Of a stretch of DNA of 6,039 nt, positions 1-6,039 are shown piece by piece; position 1 is the stretch's first letter; each line of letters starts with the position of its first letter. The DNA is taken from NCBI GenBank assembly GCA_031269405.1, contig JAISZE010000045.1:1-6039 (forward strand), given 5' to 3'. The notes below the pieces were generated by a model. It did not search any database. It was not told the DNA's origin and was given only the letters and a program-made list of their open reading frames with translations. The position numbers and the translations under genes were made by a program. Source of the DNA: Treponema sp. (lineage in GTDB: Bacteria > Spirochaetota > Spirochaetia > Treponematales > Breznakiellaceae).

Positions 1-2640
1 CCTCCTGACGTAACTCACGTGGTTCACCATTACAAAAAGGCGTCCGGGGCGTACCCGGTGATGGATAACTTCTACATGGGCCTGGATAACCGGGGCGGGG
101 TGGATATCAGGTATCATAAAAATTCGCGCCTGGGCACATCCTATTTCAGCGGCCTTTCAAAGTATGATTTTTTTGGAAGCTATGACAGCGCTAAAAAAAC
201 CGGGGTCCTCCACCACGCCAGCCACTACACTTCGCCGGGTAAGAAGATGTTCACCTGGGGATACTCCAAACTTTCCGAAAACTGGGAACGGGCCCTGACC
301 GATACGGACGGCCCCTATCTGGAACTGATGGCGTCAAGCTACAGCGACAACCAGCCGGATTTTACCTGGATAGAGCCCTGGGAAACAAAGGAATTTGTCC
401 AATCCTGGTACCCCTACAAGGATCTCGGCGAGATCCGGGCCGCTAACGACAGGGCGGCTTTTGCCTGCCGGGAAGAGGGCGGGAAGCTCTCCCTTGGCGT
501 CTACGCCACGGAAGACATACCCAGAGGGGTTGTTGAGGTCTCGGTTCCGGGAAGGGCCCCTGTCCGCAAAACCCTGTACCTCAAGGCCATGGATCCTGTT
601 TGGGAAACTTTCCTCTGGAATGGTGAACAAGACCTTGGCCTTAAACTTTTTGACGAAGCCGGGGAAACGGTCCTGGATTATAAGGCTGAAAAGCCCGAAC
701 CTTTCGTTCCCGAACCTCTCCCGGCCTATCCCCGCCCTGGGGAGCTTGCCGATGCGGAGGACTGCTCCCTCACAGGGGTCCATGTGGATCAGTACCACGA
801 TCCCCTGGTGGAGCCTTCGGTGTACTGGAAACGGGGTCTGGAGCTGAACCCCCGGCATCCCGGCTGCCTTACCAACCTGGGCCGCTACTTTATCGCCAGC
901 CAGCGTTTTGACGAAGCCGGGGATTATCTAGGACAAGCGGTAAAAAGCCTTACGAGGTACAACTCCAATCCCCGGGATACCGAAGCGCTCTACCTCTTGG
1001 GACTAATCCTGGCCCGGGAAGGAAAAAACAACGAGGCCCTGGAGCTTCTCCATAAGGCAATGTGGGGCGCAGGCAGCGCTGTCCCCGCGGTATGCGCCGT
1101 TGCCCCGGTTTTCATCGCCGCAAAACGGTACGGCGAGGCCCTCAGGGAACTTGGCAGCGCTATGGCCGTATATGGCAAAAACCAGCGGGTAGCGGAAATC
1201 ATAATCACCGTTTTGCGCAAACTGGGAAACCGGGCAACGGCCATAACTATGGCAAAGGATCTCCTGTCCAGGGATCCGCTGGATCTTCACGCCATCAACG
1301 AACTGCGCCTTATGGGTGAATTTTCTTACGCCGGAGAACGGGCGCGCTACAGGCTGAACGAGACAGGGATTGATCTGGCGGCTGATTACGCTTCCATGGG
1401 CCTTTGGGAAGACGCTCTTGACACCCTGGAGTGGGCCCTTGAAAAAGGGGAGCCTTCTTCCATGCTGTATTACTGCGCCGGATACGCCGCTTCGGCTATG
1501 GGGAAAAAGCCGGCGGCGGAAGCCTATTTCGCCAGGGCTTCAAAGGCGCCGGACGGCCTCCGCTTCCCGTGGCTTGCCTTTGAACTGGACGCCCTCAGGG
1601 AAGCGTTAAAAATCTCCGGCCCCGACGCCAGGGCGTACCTGAACCTGGGTATGGCGGCATACGGCATACAGCGGGATACGGAAAAGGCTGTGGCGCTCTG
1701 GCGGAAAGCCGTTTCCACAGACGGCAATTCCTGGCAGGCTTTGCGGAACCTGGCGGTGGGCCTTTACCGGCAGGACAATTCCAACAAGGAAGTAACCGGC
1801 CTTCTTGAGAAAGCGGCGGCCCTCAAACCAGGGGATCTCCAGTTGTATTTCGAGCTTAACCTTGCGGCGGAACTGCAAAATGTCCAGCCGGAAAAACGCC
1901 TTAAACTTTGGGAACAACAGAGCGGCTTTGCAGAGCAGTGGGACGATCTCTACCTCCAGGGAGTAAGGCTTTGCAACCAGACAGGCCAATGGGACAAGGC
2001 CCTTGAGATGCTGAAATCCCATAGTTTTACCCCTGCGGAAGGCAGCGAAGCCGCCATAGCCGCCGAATACTACCAGGCCCATGAGGCTATGGCGTATGCG
2101 GCTATGGAAAAGGGCAGGTACGGCGAAGCCCTCGGCCACTTTGAGCAGCTCTTCCTCTCTCCCTACGGGGTCTGGAACGACATCAGCCTTACGCCTTACA
2201 AATACGGCGAGGCCCTGTGCCTTTCAAAAATGGGCAAGCGGAAGGAAGCCGGCGAAGCCCTTGAGTGGATCGTGAATCTTCCTTTGGAATCCCAGTCGTT
2301 CCTGCCTTCCTTCTGTTACTACTTGGGCCTGGCCCTGACGGGGCTTGGCAAAAAGGACGAAGGATGGGAGCAGTTCCTGGAGCTTAAAGAAACAGCGGAA
2401 AAGGAACTGGCGGTAAAGGAGTACGGCTTCTTCGCGTCTACCGCAAGTTACAACAGCTTTATCCGAGACCCTGCCGATCAGCGGAAGATACAGTACAGTA
2501 TCCTCCTGGCTATGGCATTAACCGGTCTGGGAGAAACGGAAAAAGCCAAAACAGCGCTGAACGAGGCGCTTTCGCTGGATCCCTTAAACCAGCAAGCCTT
2601 GCTTCTGGCAAAGGATTATGGTACTGTTTTCTTACTATGA
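1..2640 (+). CDS. DUF5107 and TPR-repeat protein, 5'-truncated by the window edge
   Basis: The frame is open from base 1, so the GTG at 19 is not a credible start; 879 codons are visible and the N-terminal part lies outside. Numbering from that GTG, residues 1-150 match the C-terminal half of DUF5107: FFGSYD (51-56), GVLHHASHYTSPGKKMFTWG (62-81), DGPYLELMASSYSDNQPD (97-114) and a WYPYKDLG stretch (130-137). DUF5107 is, from memory, related to mutarotase-like beta-sandwich folds; its biochemical role is not established. Residues 155-225 look like a small beta-rich linker domain. Residues 266-862 are helical TPR-like repeats, for example around 280-310, 322-350, 457-478, 538-566, 689-712 and 827-857 (ending in a canonical ALSLDPLNQQAL). 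TPR arrays usually mediate protein-protein contacts. No membrane segment is visible; any signal peptide would be off-window. The gene overlaps the next one by 23 bp. Function unknown; a carbohydrate-related role is only a guess. Confidence 0.88.
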   Translation, partial: PPDVTHVVHHYKKASGAYPVMDNFYMGLDNRGGVDIRYHKNSRLGTSYFSGLSKYDFFGSYDSAKKTGVLHHASHYTSPGKKMFTWGYSKLSENWERALTDTDGPYLELMASSYSDNQPDFTWIEPWETKEFVQSWYPYKDLGEIRAANDRAAFACREEGGKLSLGVYATEDIPRGVVEVSVPGRAPVRKTLYLKAMDPVWETFLWNGEQDLGLKLFDEAGETVLDYKAEKPEPFVPEPLPAYPRPGELADAEDCSLTGVHVDQYHDPLVEPSVYWKRGLELNPRHPGCLTNLGRYFIASQRFDEAGDYLGQAVKSLTRYNSNPRDTEALYLLGLILAREGKNNEALELLHKAMWGAGSAVPAVCAVAPVFIAAKRYGEALRELGSAMAVYGKNQRVAEIIITVLRKLGNRATAITMAKDLLSRDPLDLHAINELRLMGEFSYAGERARYRLNETGIDLAADYASMGLWEDALDTLEWALEKGEPSSMLYYCAGYAASAMGKKPAAEAYFARASKAPDGLRFPWLAFELDALREALKISGPDARAYLNLGMAAYGIQRDTEKAVALWRKAVSTDGNSWQALRNLAVGLYRQDNSNKEVTGLLEKAAALKPGDLQLYFELNLAAELQNVQPEKRLKLWEQQSGFAEQWDDLYLQGVRLCNQTGQWDKALEMLKSHSFTPAEGSEAAIAAEYYQAHEAMAYAAMEKGRYGEALGHFEQLFLSPYGVWNDISLTPYKYGEALCLSKMGKRKEAGEALEWIVNLPLESQSFLPSFCYYLGLALTGLGKKDEGWEQFLELKETAEKELAVKEYGFFASTASYNSFIRDPADQRKIQYSILLAMALTGLGETEKAKTALNEALSLDPLNQQALLLAKDYGTVFLL
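814..2602 (+). repeat. Array of degenerate TPR motifs within the DUF5107 protein
   Basis: This protein-level repeat region has alternating helix pairs of about 34 residues carrying the usual small and aromatic positions (for example NLGRY..., YLLGLILAREGK, YLNLGMAAYG, YYLGLALTGLGKKDEGW, LLAMALTGLGETEKAKTAL). The repeats are strongly diverged, so no DNA-level repetition is evident and exact boundaries are uncertain. It probably forms a superhelical scaffold C-terminal to the DUF5107 domain. Confidence 0.75.
2611..2615 (+). promoter_or_regulatory. Possible ribosome binding site for the UDG gene (AAGGA)
   Basis: AAGGA lies only 2 nt upstream of the ATG at 2618, inside the end of the TPR gene. 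The spacing is short, so the initiation signal is weak. Translation may depend on ribosomes finishing the TPR gene, or the real start may be the TTG at 2645 or the ATG at 2669, neither of which has a clearly better site. Confidence 0.35.
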
Positions 2641-3517
2641 CGGGTTGGAAACGGTAATATGGCCGGCTATGAAGGCGAGTGAAAAGGCGGTTCTGGCCCG
2701 GTTTTTTGGTACTGCAGCGGATTATCTGCGGGACGGCTACGCTCTGGCCAGGGAAGAATATTCTTTTACCGATGACGATCCTCCCCTTCCGCTGGCATAT
2801 CTTGTGGATGAATCCGCTGAGGACAGCCTTGAAACAGTAGCCGCCGAAATTGCCGGCTGTACCGCCTGCGATCTGGGAAAAACCCGGACCAGCGCGGTAC
2901 CAGGCGAAGGGCCGGAACACCCTTTGGTGATGGTTATCGGAGAAGGGCCCGGAGCGGACGAAGACGTTTCGGGAAGGCCCTTTGTCGGCAAAGCCGGGCA
3001 GTTCCTGGACAGAATGCTGGCTTCCATCGGCCTTTCACGGGACCGGAACTGTTACATCGCCAATGTGGTCAAGTGCCGCCCTCCGGGAAACCGGGACCCG
3101 GCTCCTGAAGAAATCGATGCCTGCATCCCTTACCTGGAGACCCAAATCCACCTCCTCAAACCCAGAGCCATACTCTGCGCAGGCAGGGTATCCGCCCAAT
3201 GCATACTCCGTACCGGGGAAGGGATAAACCGCCTCCGGGGCCGTTTCGGCGAATACCCTGCGGCAGTTACAATCGGGGAAACCGGAACCCTCCAGAGCGA
3301 CAGGATGATCCCTGTTCCGGTGCTTCCCACCTACCACCCAAGCGCCATCTTAAGGGACGAATCCCTGAAACGCCCTGCATTTGAAGATCTTAAACTTCTT
3401 ATGGTAAAGCTGGCGGCTATAAACAAAACCTATGCAAATGAATGCCGGCCTTTACTGGAAAAATACGCCGCTCAGGATCCCGTTTTTGCCGGACAGGTCA
3501 GGGAGTTTCTTGATTGA
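2618..3517 (+). CDS. Uracil-DNA glycosylase, family 4 (Fe-S type)
   Basis: This 299-residue protein should remove uracil from DNA (arising by cytosine deamination or dUTP incorporation) as the first step of base excision repair in the cytoplasm. Four cysteines fit the family 4 iron-sulfur ligand pattern: C81 and C84 (CTAC), C153 (VKCRPPGNRDP) and C169, with 15 residues between the last two. The uracil-pocket motif is GEGPGADED (108-116), followed by GRPFVGKAGQFLDRML (119-134). The second active-site motif is YHPSAILRD (239-247) with H240. Family 4 enzymes such as the Thermus one are about 200 residues, so this one carries an extra ~75-80 residue N-terminal segment of unknown role and a small insertion near 212-232. 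The annotated ATG overlaps the TPR gene by 23 bp. Alternative starts at 2645 (TTG) or 2669 (ATG) would shorten only the non-conserved N-terminus. The end overlaps priA by 4 bp, so co-translation is likely. Older annotations often call such proteins phage SPO1 DNA polymerase-related. Confidence 0.93.
   Translation: MVLFSYYDGLETVIWPAMKASEKAVLARFFGTAADYLRDGYALAREEYSFTDDDPPLPLAYLVDESAEDSLETVAAEIAGCTACDLGKTRTSAVPGEGPEHPLVMVIGEGPGADEDVSGRPFVGKAGQFLDRMLASIGLSRDRNCYIANVVKCRPPGNRDPAPEEIDACIPYLETQIHLLKPRAILCAGRVSAQCILRTGEGINRLRGRFGEYPAAVTIGETGTLQSDRMIPVPVLPTYHPSAILRDESLKRPAFEDLKLLMVKLAAINKTYANECRPLLEKYAAQDPVFAGQVREFLD
3500..3505 (+). promoter_or_regulatory. Shine-Dalgarno site AGGGAG that fixes the priA TTG start
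   Basis: AGGGAG sits 8 nt before the TTG at 3514, an ideal spacing. This supports the non-ATG start and the 4-nt TTGA overlap with the UDG stop codon. It lies inside the last codons of the UDG gene. Confidence 0.75.
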
Positions 3518-5511
3518 AAGATCCCCCCCTCCCGCCTTATGTGGACATTGTTTTCGACATTCCCGCAAACCAGGTTTTCACGTATAAAACAGAGGCGGAT
3601 CAAACGGCGCTTTCCGGCGCTGTTCCCGGAAAGAGGGTCATGGTCCCTTTCGGCGCCAGGGATATGCTGGGATACGTCATCGCCGAAAGGGAAGCCCTGC
3701 CTCCGGGGGTAGCCCTGAACTCCATCAAAGCGGTAAGGAGAATCGTTGACAGCGAGCCTGTTTTCGACAACCGGGACATGGAACTGGCCCGGTGGGTTTC
3801 CGGCTATTACTTCTGCGGCCTTGGGCAGGCCCTGGCGGCTATGATCCCGTCAGGAAAACGGACCGGCGATTACCCTTCCCTGAGCAGCGCCGAGGAAATA
3901 ACCCCTTCGCCTCTTGAACTTTCAGAAGAGCAGAAAAAGGCCCTGGACGCGATAACAACCCCTGCGGACAAGCCTCCCATCTTCTACCTCTACGGTATCA
4001 CCGGATCAGGAAAAACCGAAGTGTTTTTACGGGCAGCGGAATTCATGCTGAACCAGGGGAACTCGGTGATCTACCTGGTGCCCGAAATATCCCTTACCCA
4101 CCAGACTGCGGAGGCTATCGGGAACCGCTTCGGCAAAACTGCGGCTACTATCCATTCAGGCATGAGCCCTGCGAACCGCCTTACCGAGTGGATGCGTATA
4201 CGCCGCGGCGAAGCCCGGATCGTGGTAGGGCCCAGGTCGGCGGTGTTCGCGCCTCTGGATAAGCTGGGCCTCATCATCATCGATGAAGAACAGGACGGTT
4301 CCTATAAATCAGGAAACACCCCGCGCTACCACGCCCGGCAGACCGCTATGCGCCGCTGCTCCTCCGAAGGCGCCAGGCTGGTGATGGGTTCCGCCACTCC
4401 GTCCGCCGAAGCCTGGAAGCTCATGAAGGACGGCGAGATAAAGCGGCTGGATCTGACAAGGAGGCTTTCAGGAGGAAGCCCCCCGAAAATCATTCCTGTG
4501 AGCCTTGAGAAAACCGACGGCTGCCTGACAAAGGAACTGAAAGAGGAAATCCGCGAAACTGCCCGTATGGGAAGGCAAACCATCCTCTTTTTAAACCGCA
4601 GGGGGTTCGCGTATTTTTACCACTGCAATTCCTGCGGCTATGAGCTTAGCTGCAAGCACTGTTCCGTATCCCTCACATGGCACAAGAGCCGTTCCCGGGC
4701 GATATGCCATTACTGCGGCTATTCAGTAACGCCGCCTAAAGCCTGCCCCCAGTGTGGCTCCCTTGAAGCGGGCTTTACCGGATTCGGCACCGAAATGATA
4801 GAAGAAGAAGTGCGGCGTACCTTCCCTGAGCTCAGGATTCTCAGAGCCGACGCCGATACGGCAGGGAAAAAAGGGGAGCTAAAAAAAACTCTGGATCGTT
4901 TCCGCGCCGGGGAAGTTGACATACTCCTGGGCACGCAAATGGTTGCCAAAGGGCTTAATTTCCCGGGAGTGCGCCTTGTCGGGGTGGTGCTGGCCGACAC
5001 GGGGCTTCACCTTCCTGATTTCAGGGCCGCAGAGCGCACCTTCTCCCTGGTGGTCCAGGTAGCGGGCCGTTCGGGCCGTTATTTCCCGGACGGCAAGGTG
5101 ATAGTCCAAACCCTGCGCCCTGAAGACCCTGCTATCGTAAAATCATGCGCCCTGGATGTGGACGGCTTTTTTGAGGCCGAACTGAGCCAGCGGGAAGCCC
5201 TTTCTTTTCCGCCCTACACGCGGCTCATTCGTTTTACTATCCGGTCAAAGGACGCCGGACGGGCAGACAAGGCCGCCGCCCGGCTGGCTTCCATCGCCGC
5301 CCCCCTGCTCCCGCCGGGCGCCGACGCCCTGGGCCCTGCCGAGTGCCCGGTGGGTATCATCGCAGGCAGCCACCGCAGGCAGCTCATCCTCAGAGGCAGG
5401 GCCATGGGCAACCTCCACGCCGCAGCCGGTGAAGTCCTCGCCCGTTACGGCAAAGACAGGGATAGCCGGGTCTACCTTGAAGTTGACGTGGACCCTGTGA
5501 GCCTTTTATAG
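3514..5511 (+). CDS. priA: Primosomal protein N' (replication restart helicase PriA)
   Basis: This 665-residue SF2 helicase should recognise stalled or collapsed forks and reload the replicative helicase. The N-terminal 3'-DNA-binding domain spans about 8-60 (PGKRVMVPFG, 38-47), followed by a winged-helix region about 75-115. Helicase lobe 1 has Walker A GITGSGKT (161-168), LVPEISLTHQ (188-197), VVGPRSAVFAPLDKLGLIII (237-256), motif II as DEEQ (257-260) with the aromatic-rich loop DGSYKS, and GSATPS (292-297). The zinc domain keeps all eight cysteines as four CxxC pairs: 371/374, 380/383, 398/401 and 411/414. Lobe 2 has GFGTEMIEEE (423-432), GTQMVAKGLNFP (473-484), ADTGLHLPDFRAAERTF (494-510) and QVAGRSGR (515-522). 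The C-terminus ends in VDVDPVSLL as in other PriA proteins. It is shorter than E. coli PriA (about 730) but appears complete. The start is TTG, chosen for its Shine-Dalgarno and 4-bp overlap with the UDG stop. Oddities are motif II DEEQ instead of DEEH and YHARQ instead of YHARD/E. Confidence 0.98.
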   Translation: MKDPPLPPYVDIVFDIPANQVFTYKTEADQTALSGAVPGKRVMVPFGARDMLGYVIAEREALPPGVALNSIKAVRRIVDSEPVFDNRDMELARWVSGYYFCGLGQALAAMIPSGKRTGDYPSLSSAEEITPSPLELSEEQKKALDAITTPADKPPIFYLYGITGSGKTEVFLRAAEFMLNQGNSVIYLVPEISLTHQTAEAIGNRFGKTAATIHSGMSPANRLTEWMRIRRGEARIVVGPRSAVFAPLDKLGLIIIDEEQDGSYKSGNTPRYHARQTAMRRCSSEGARLVMGSATPSAEAWKLMKDGEIKRLDLTRRLSGGSPPKIIPVSLEKTDGCLTKELKEEIRETARMGRQTILFLNRRGFAYFYHCNSCGYELSCKHCSVSLTWHKSRSRAICHYCGYSVTPPKACPQCGSLEAGFTGFGTEMIEEEVRRTFPELRILRADADTAGKKGELKKTLDRFRAGEVDILLGTQMVAKGLNFPGVRLVGVVLADTGLHLPDFRAAERTFSLVVQVAGRSGRYFPDGKVIVQTLRPEDPAIVKSCALDVDGFFEAELSQREALSFPPYTRLIRFTIRSKDAGRADKAAARLASIAAPLLPPGADALGPAECPVGIIAGSHRRQLILRGRAMGNLHAAAGEVLARYGKDRDSRVYLEVDVDPVSLL

Positions 5512-5528
5512 GGCATGTAGTTTACCTG

Positions 5529-5862
5529 TTAGTGGCTTGCGGGGCTCTGAATTGTCTCTGAATCAAAGCCGATAATACGATAATATCAGAGATAAAATCT
5601 AAAGATAAATTTTTGGCGATCGTTTCAACACCTTCCCCCTAGCCTATTTCCTTGGTTTGCTGTTTTCGGGATTCCAATACCTCTTCCAAATTGAATTCAG
5701 CCTTTAACATACGGAATGCGCCTGGAGGTGTCAGGGCTTGGTTTTTCTGCGCCAAACTCCCATGCCTTGACGATCAAGATATTGTAGGCTCTAAGCGTTT
5801 TGCAGCGTTTGACGATAGGTTCGCTGCGCACCATGATTGATGATATTATATATCTTGACTGG
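5529..5862 (-). pseudogene. Decayed C-terminal remnant of an Rpn-like PD-(D/E)XK nuclease/transposase family protein
   Basis: No single frame is intact, but pieces in three minus-strand frames line up in order with the C-terminal half of Rpn-like (TIGR01784-type) proteins as I remember them. VKIYNIINHGA (about 5859-5827) resembles the family's NINYGKN segment. EPIVKRCKTLRAYNILIVKA plus WEFGAEKP in a second frame resembles the CKTLREY..F..KVREF segment. LTPPGAFRMLKAEFNLEEVL in a third frame resembles the LTAEFNLEEAL segment. AKNLSLDFISDII, then FDSETIQSPASH after a switch back to the second frame, resembles the usual C-terminal ITGLD.ETI ending; its stop is TAA at 5531-5529. Disruptions seen: frame changes near 5818-5832, 5727-5741 and 5560-5572, an in-frame TAG at 5639-5641, a TAA at 5863-5865, and apparent loss of about 25-30 residues before MLKAEFN. 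The catalytic N-terminal domain is not visible. It converges tail to tail on priA, 17 bp away. Identity is from motif memory, so confidence is moderate. Confidence 0.6.
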
Positions 5863-5865
5863 TTA

Positions 5866-6039
5866 TCTGGTTGTTGCTTTGCTATGAAGGTTACACTTCC
5901 CATACCCCAGATCTGTGACAAAGGCGCAAGCGTCATAGCCTTTCAGATTTACAACTTCCCTAAATACCATTGAAAATTTATCATCTTTGCCTGTACGAGT
6001 AATTTTTATTATAATGATGTTTTTACCGCGCAATAAATG
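5866..6039 (-). other. Unassigned open frame entering from the right edge
   Basis: A 58-codon minus-strand frame is open from the window edge to a TAA at 5863-5865. It includes a lysine/isoleucine-rich stretch (RGKNIIIIKITRTGKDDKF) followed by VFREVVNLKGYDACAFVTDL. The frame is the same one that carries VKIYNIINHGA just past the stop, so it could be the upstream part of the same decayed gene. However, the residues do not resemble the Rpn nuclease domain as I know it. A fragment of another transposase is possible. I do not recognise it, and the AT-rich composition makes chance openness plausible. Confidence 0.3.

Noticed and set aside
19..21. GTG at 19 as the start of the TPR protein
   Set aside because: The frame is open upstream to base 1, and the protein would begin in the middle of the DUF5107 domain, so the true start is off-window.
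1606..2139. A 177-codon minus-strand ORF antisense to the TPR gene
   Set aside because: It has no recognisable domain, and the plus-strand frame shows clear TPR coding. Long antisense frames are common in GC-rich coding DNA.
5543..5570. Imperfect 28-nt inverted repeat (GGCT ... AGCC) just after priA as a terminator
   Set aside because: The stem has internal mismatches and is not followed by a T run on either strand. The bases are better explained as the coding end of the Rpn-like remnant (FDSETIQSPASH in minus frame).
5652..5840. A 62-codon plus-strand ORF in the 3' region
   Set aside because: It has no convincing Shine-Dalgarno or recognisable motif, and it lies antisense to the nuclease remnant, which explains the region better.
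5697..5936. A 79-codon minus-strand ORF as an intact small gene
   Set aside because: Only its middle (EPIVKRCKTLRAYNILIVKA plus WEFGAEKP) looks conserved. The sequences before and after this match the same family in other frames, so the ORF is a slice of a pseudogene.

Overview
The window reads as chromosomal DNA of a spirochaete, most likely a Treponema of the insect-gut type. This is an inference from the style of the proteins and from the wording of a decayed nuclease/transposase tail at the right end; no rRNA or other marker confirms it. The first 5.5 kb is densely coded on the plus strand with moderately high GC. The last ~0.5 kb is visibly more AT-rich and holds no intact gene.

Layout. 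(1) Positions 1-2640 are the 3' part of a large DUF5107 plus tetratricopeptide-repeat (TPR) protein whose start lies left of the window. (2) Positions 2618-3517 encode a family 4 (iron-sulfur) uracil-DNA glycosylase. It overlaps the TPR gene by 23 bp. (3) Positions 3514-5511 encode the primosomal helicase PriA (replication restart). It starts at a TTG that overlaps the UDG stop by 4 bp and has a clear Shine-Dalgarno. (4) From 5529 leftward on the minus strand there is a broken remnant of an Rpn-type PD-(D/E)XK nuclease/transposase C-terminus, with several frameshifts and stops. It converges on priA. Beyond it, an unassigned open frame runs off the right edge.

The three plus-strand genes overlap head to tail, so they are almost certainly one transcription and translation unit. 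Uracil excision and replication-fork restart are both genome-maintenance jobs, so the UDG-priA pair makes functional sense. The link to the DUF5107/TPR protein may be only positional. I see no CRISPR array, tRNA, rRNA or convincing rho-independent terminator.

I did not find strong evidence of a new system. The points most worth a second look are the DEEQ (not DEEH) helicase motif II in PriA, the decayed Rpn-like element, and the unassigned fragment at the right edge.
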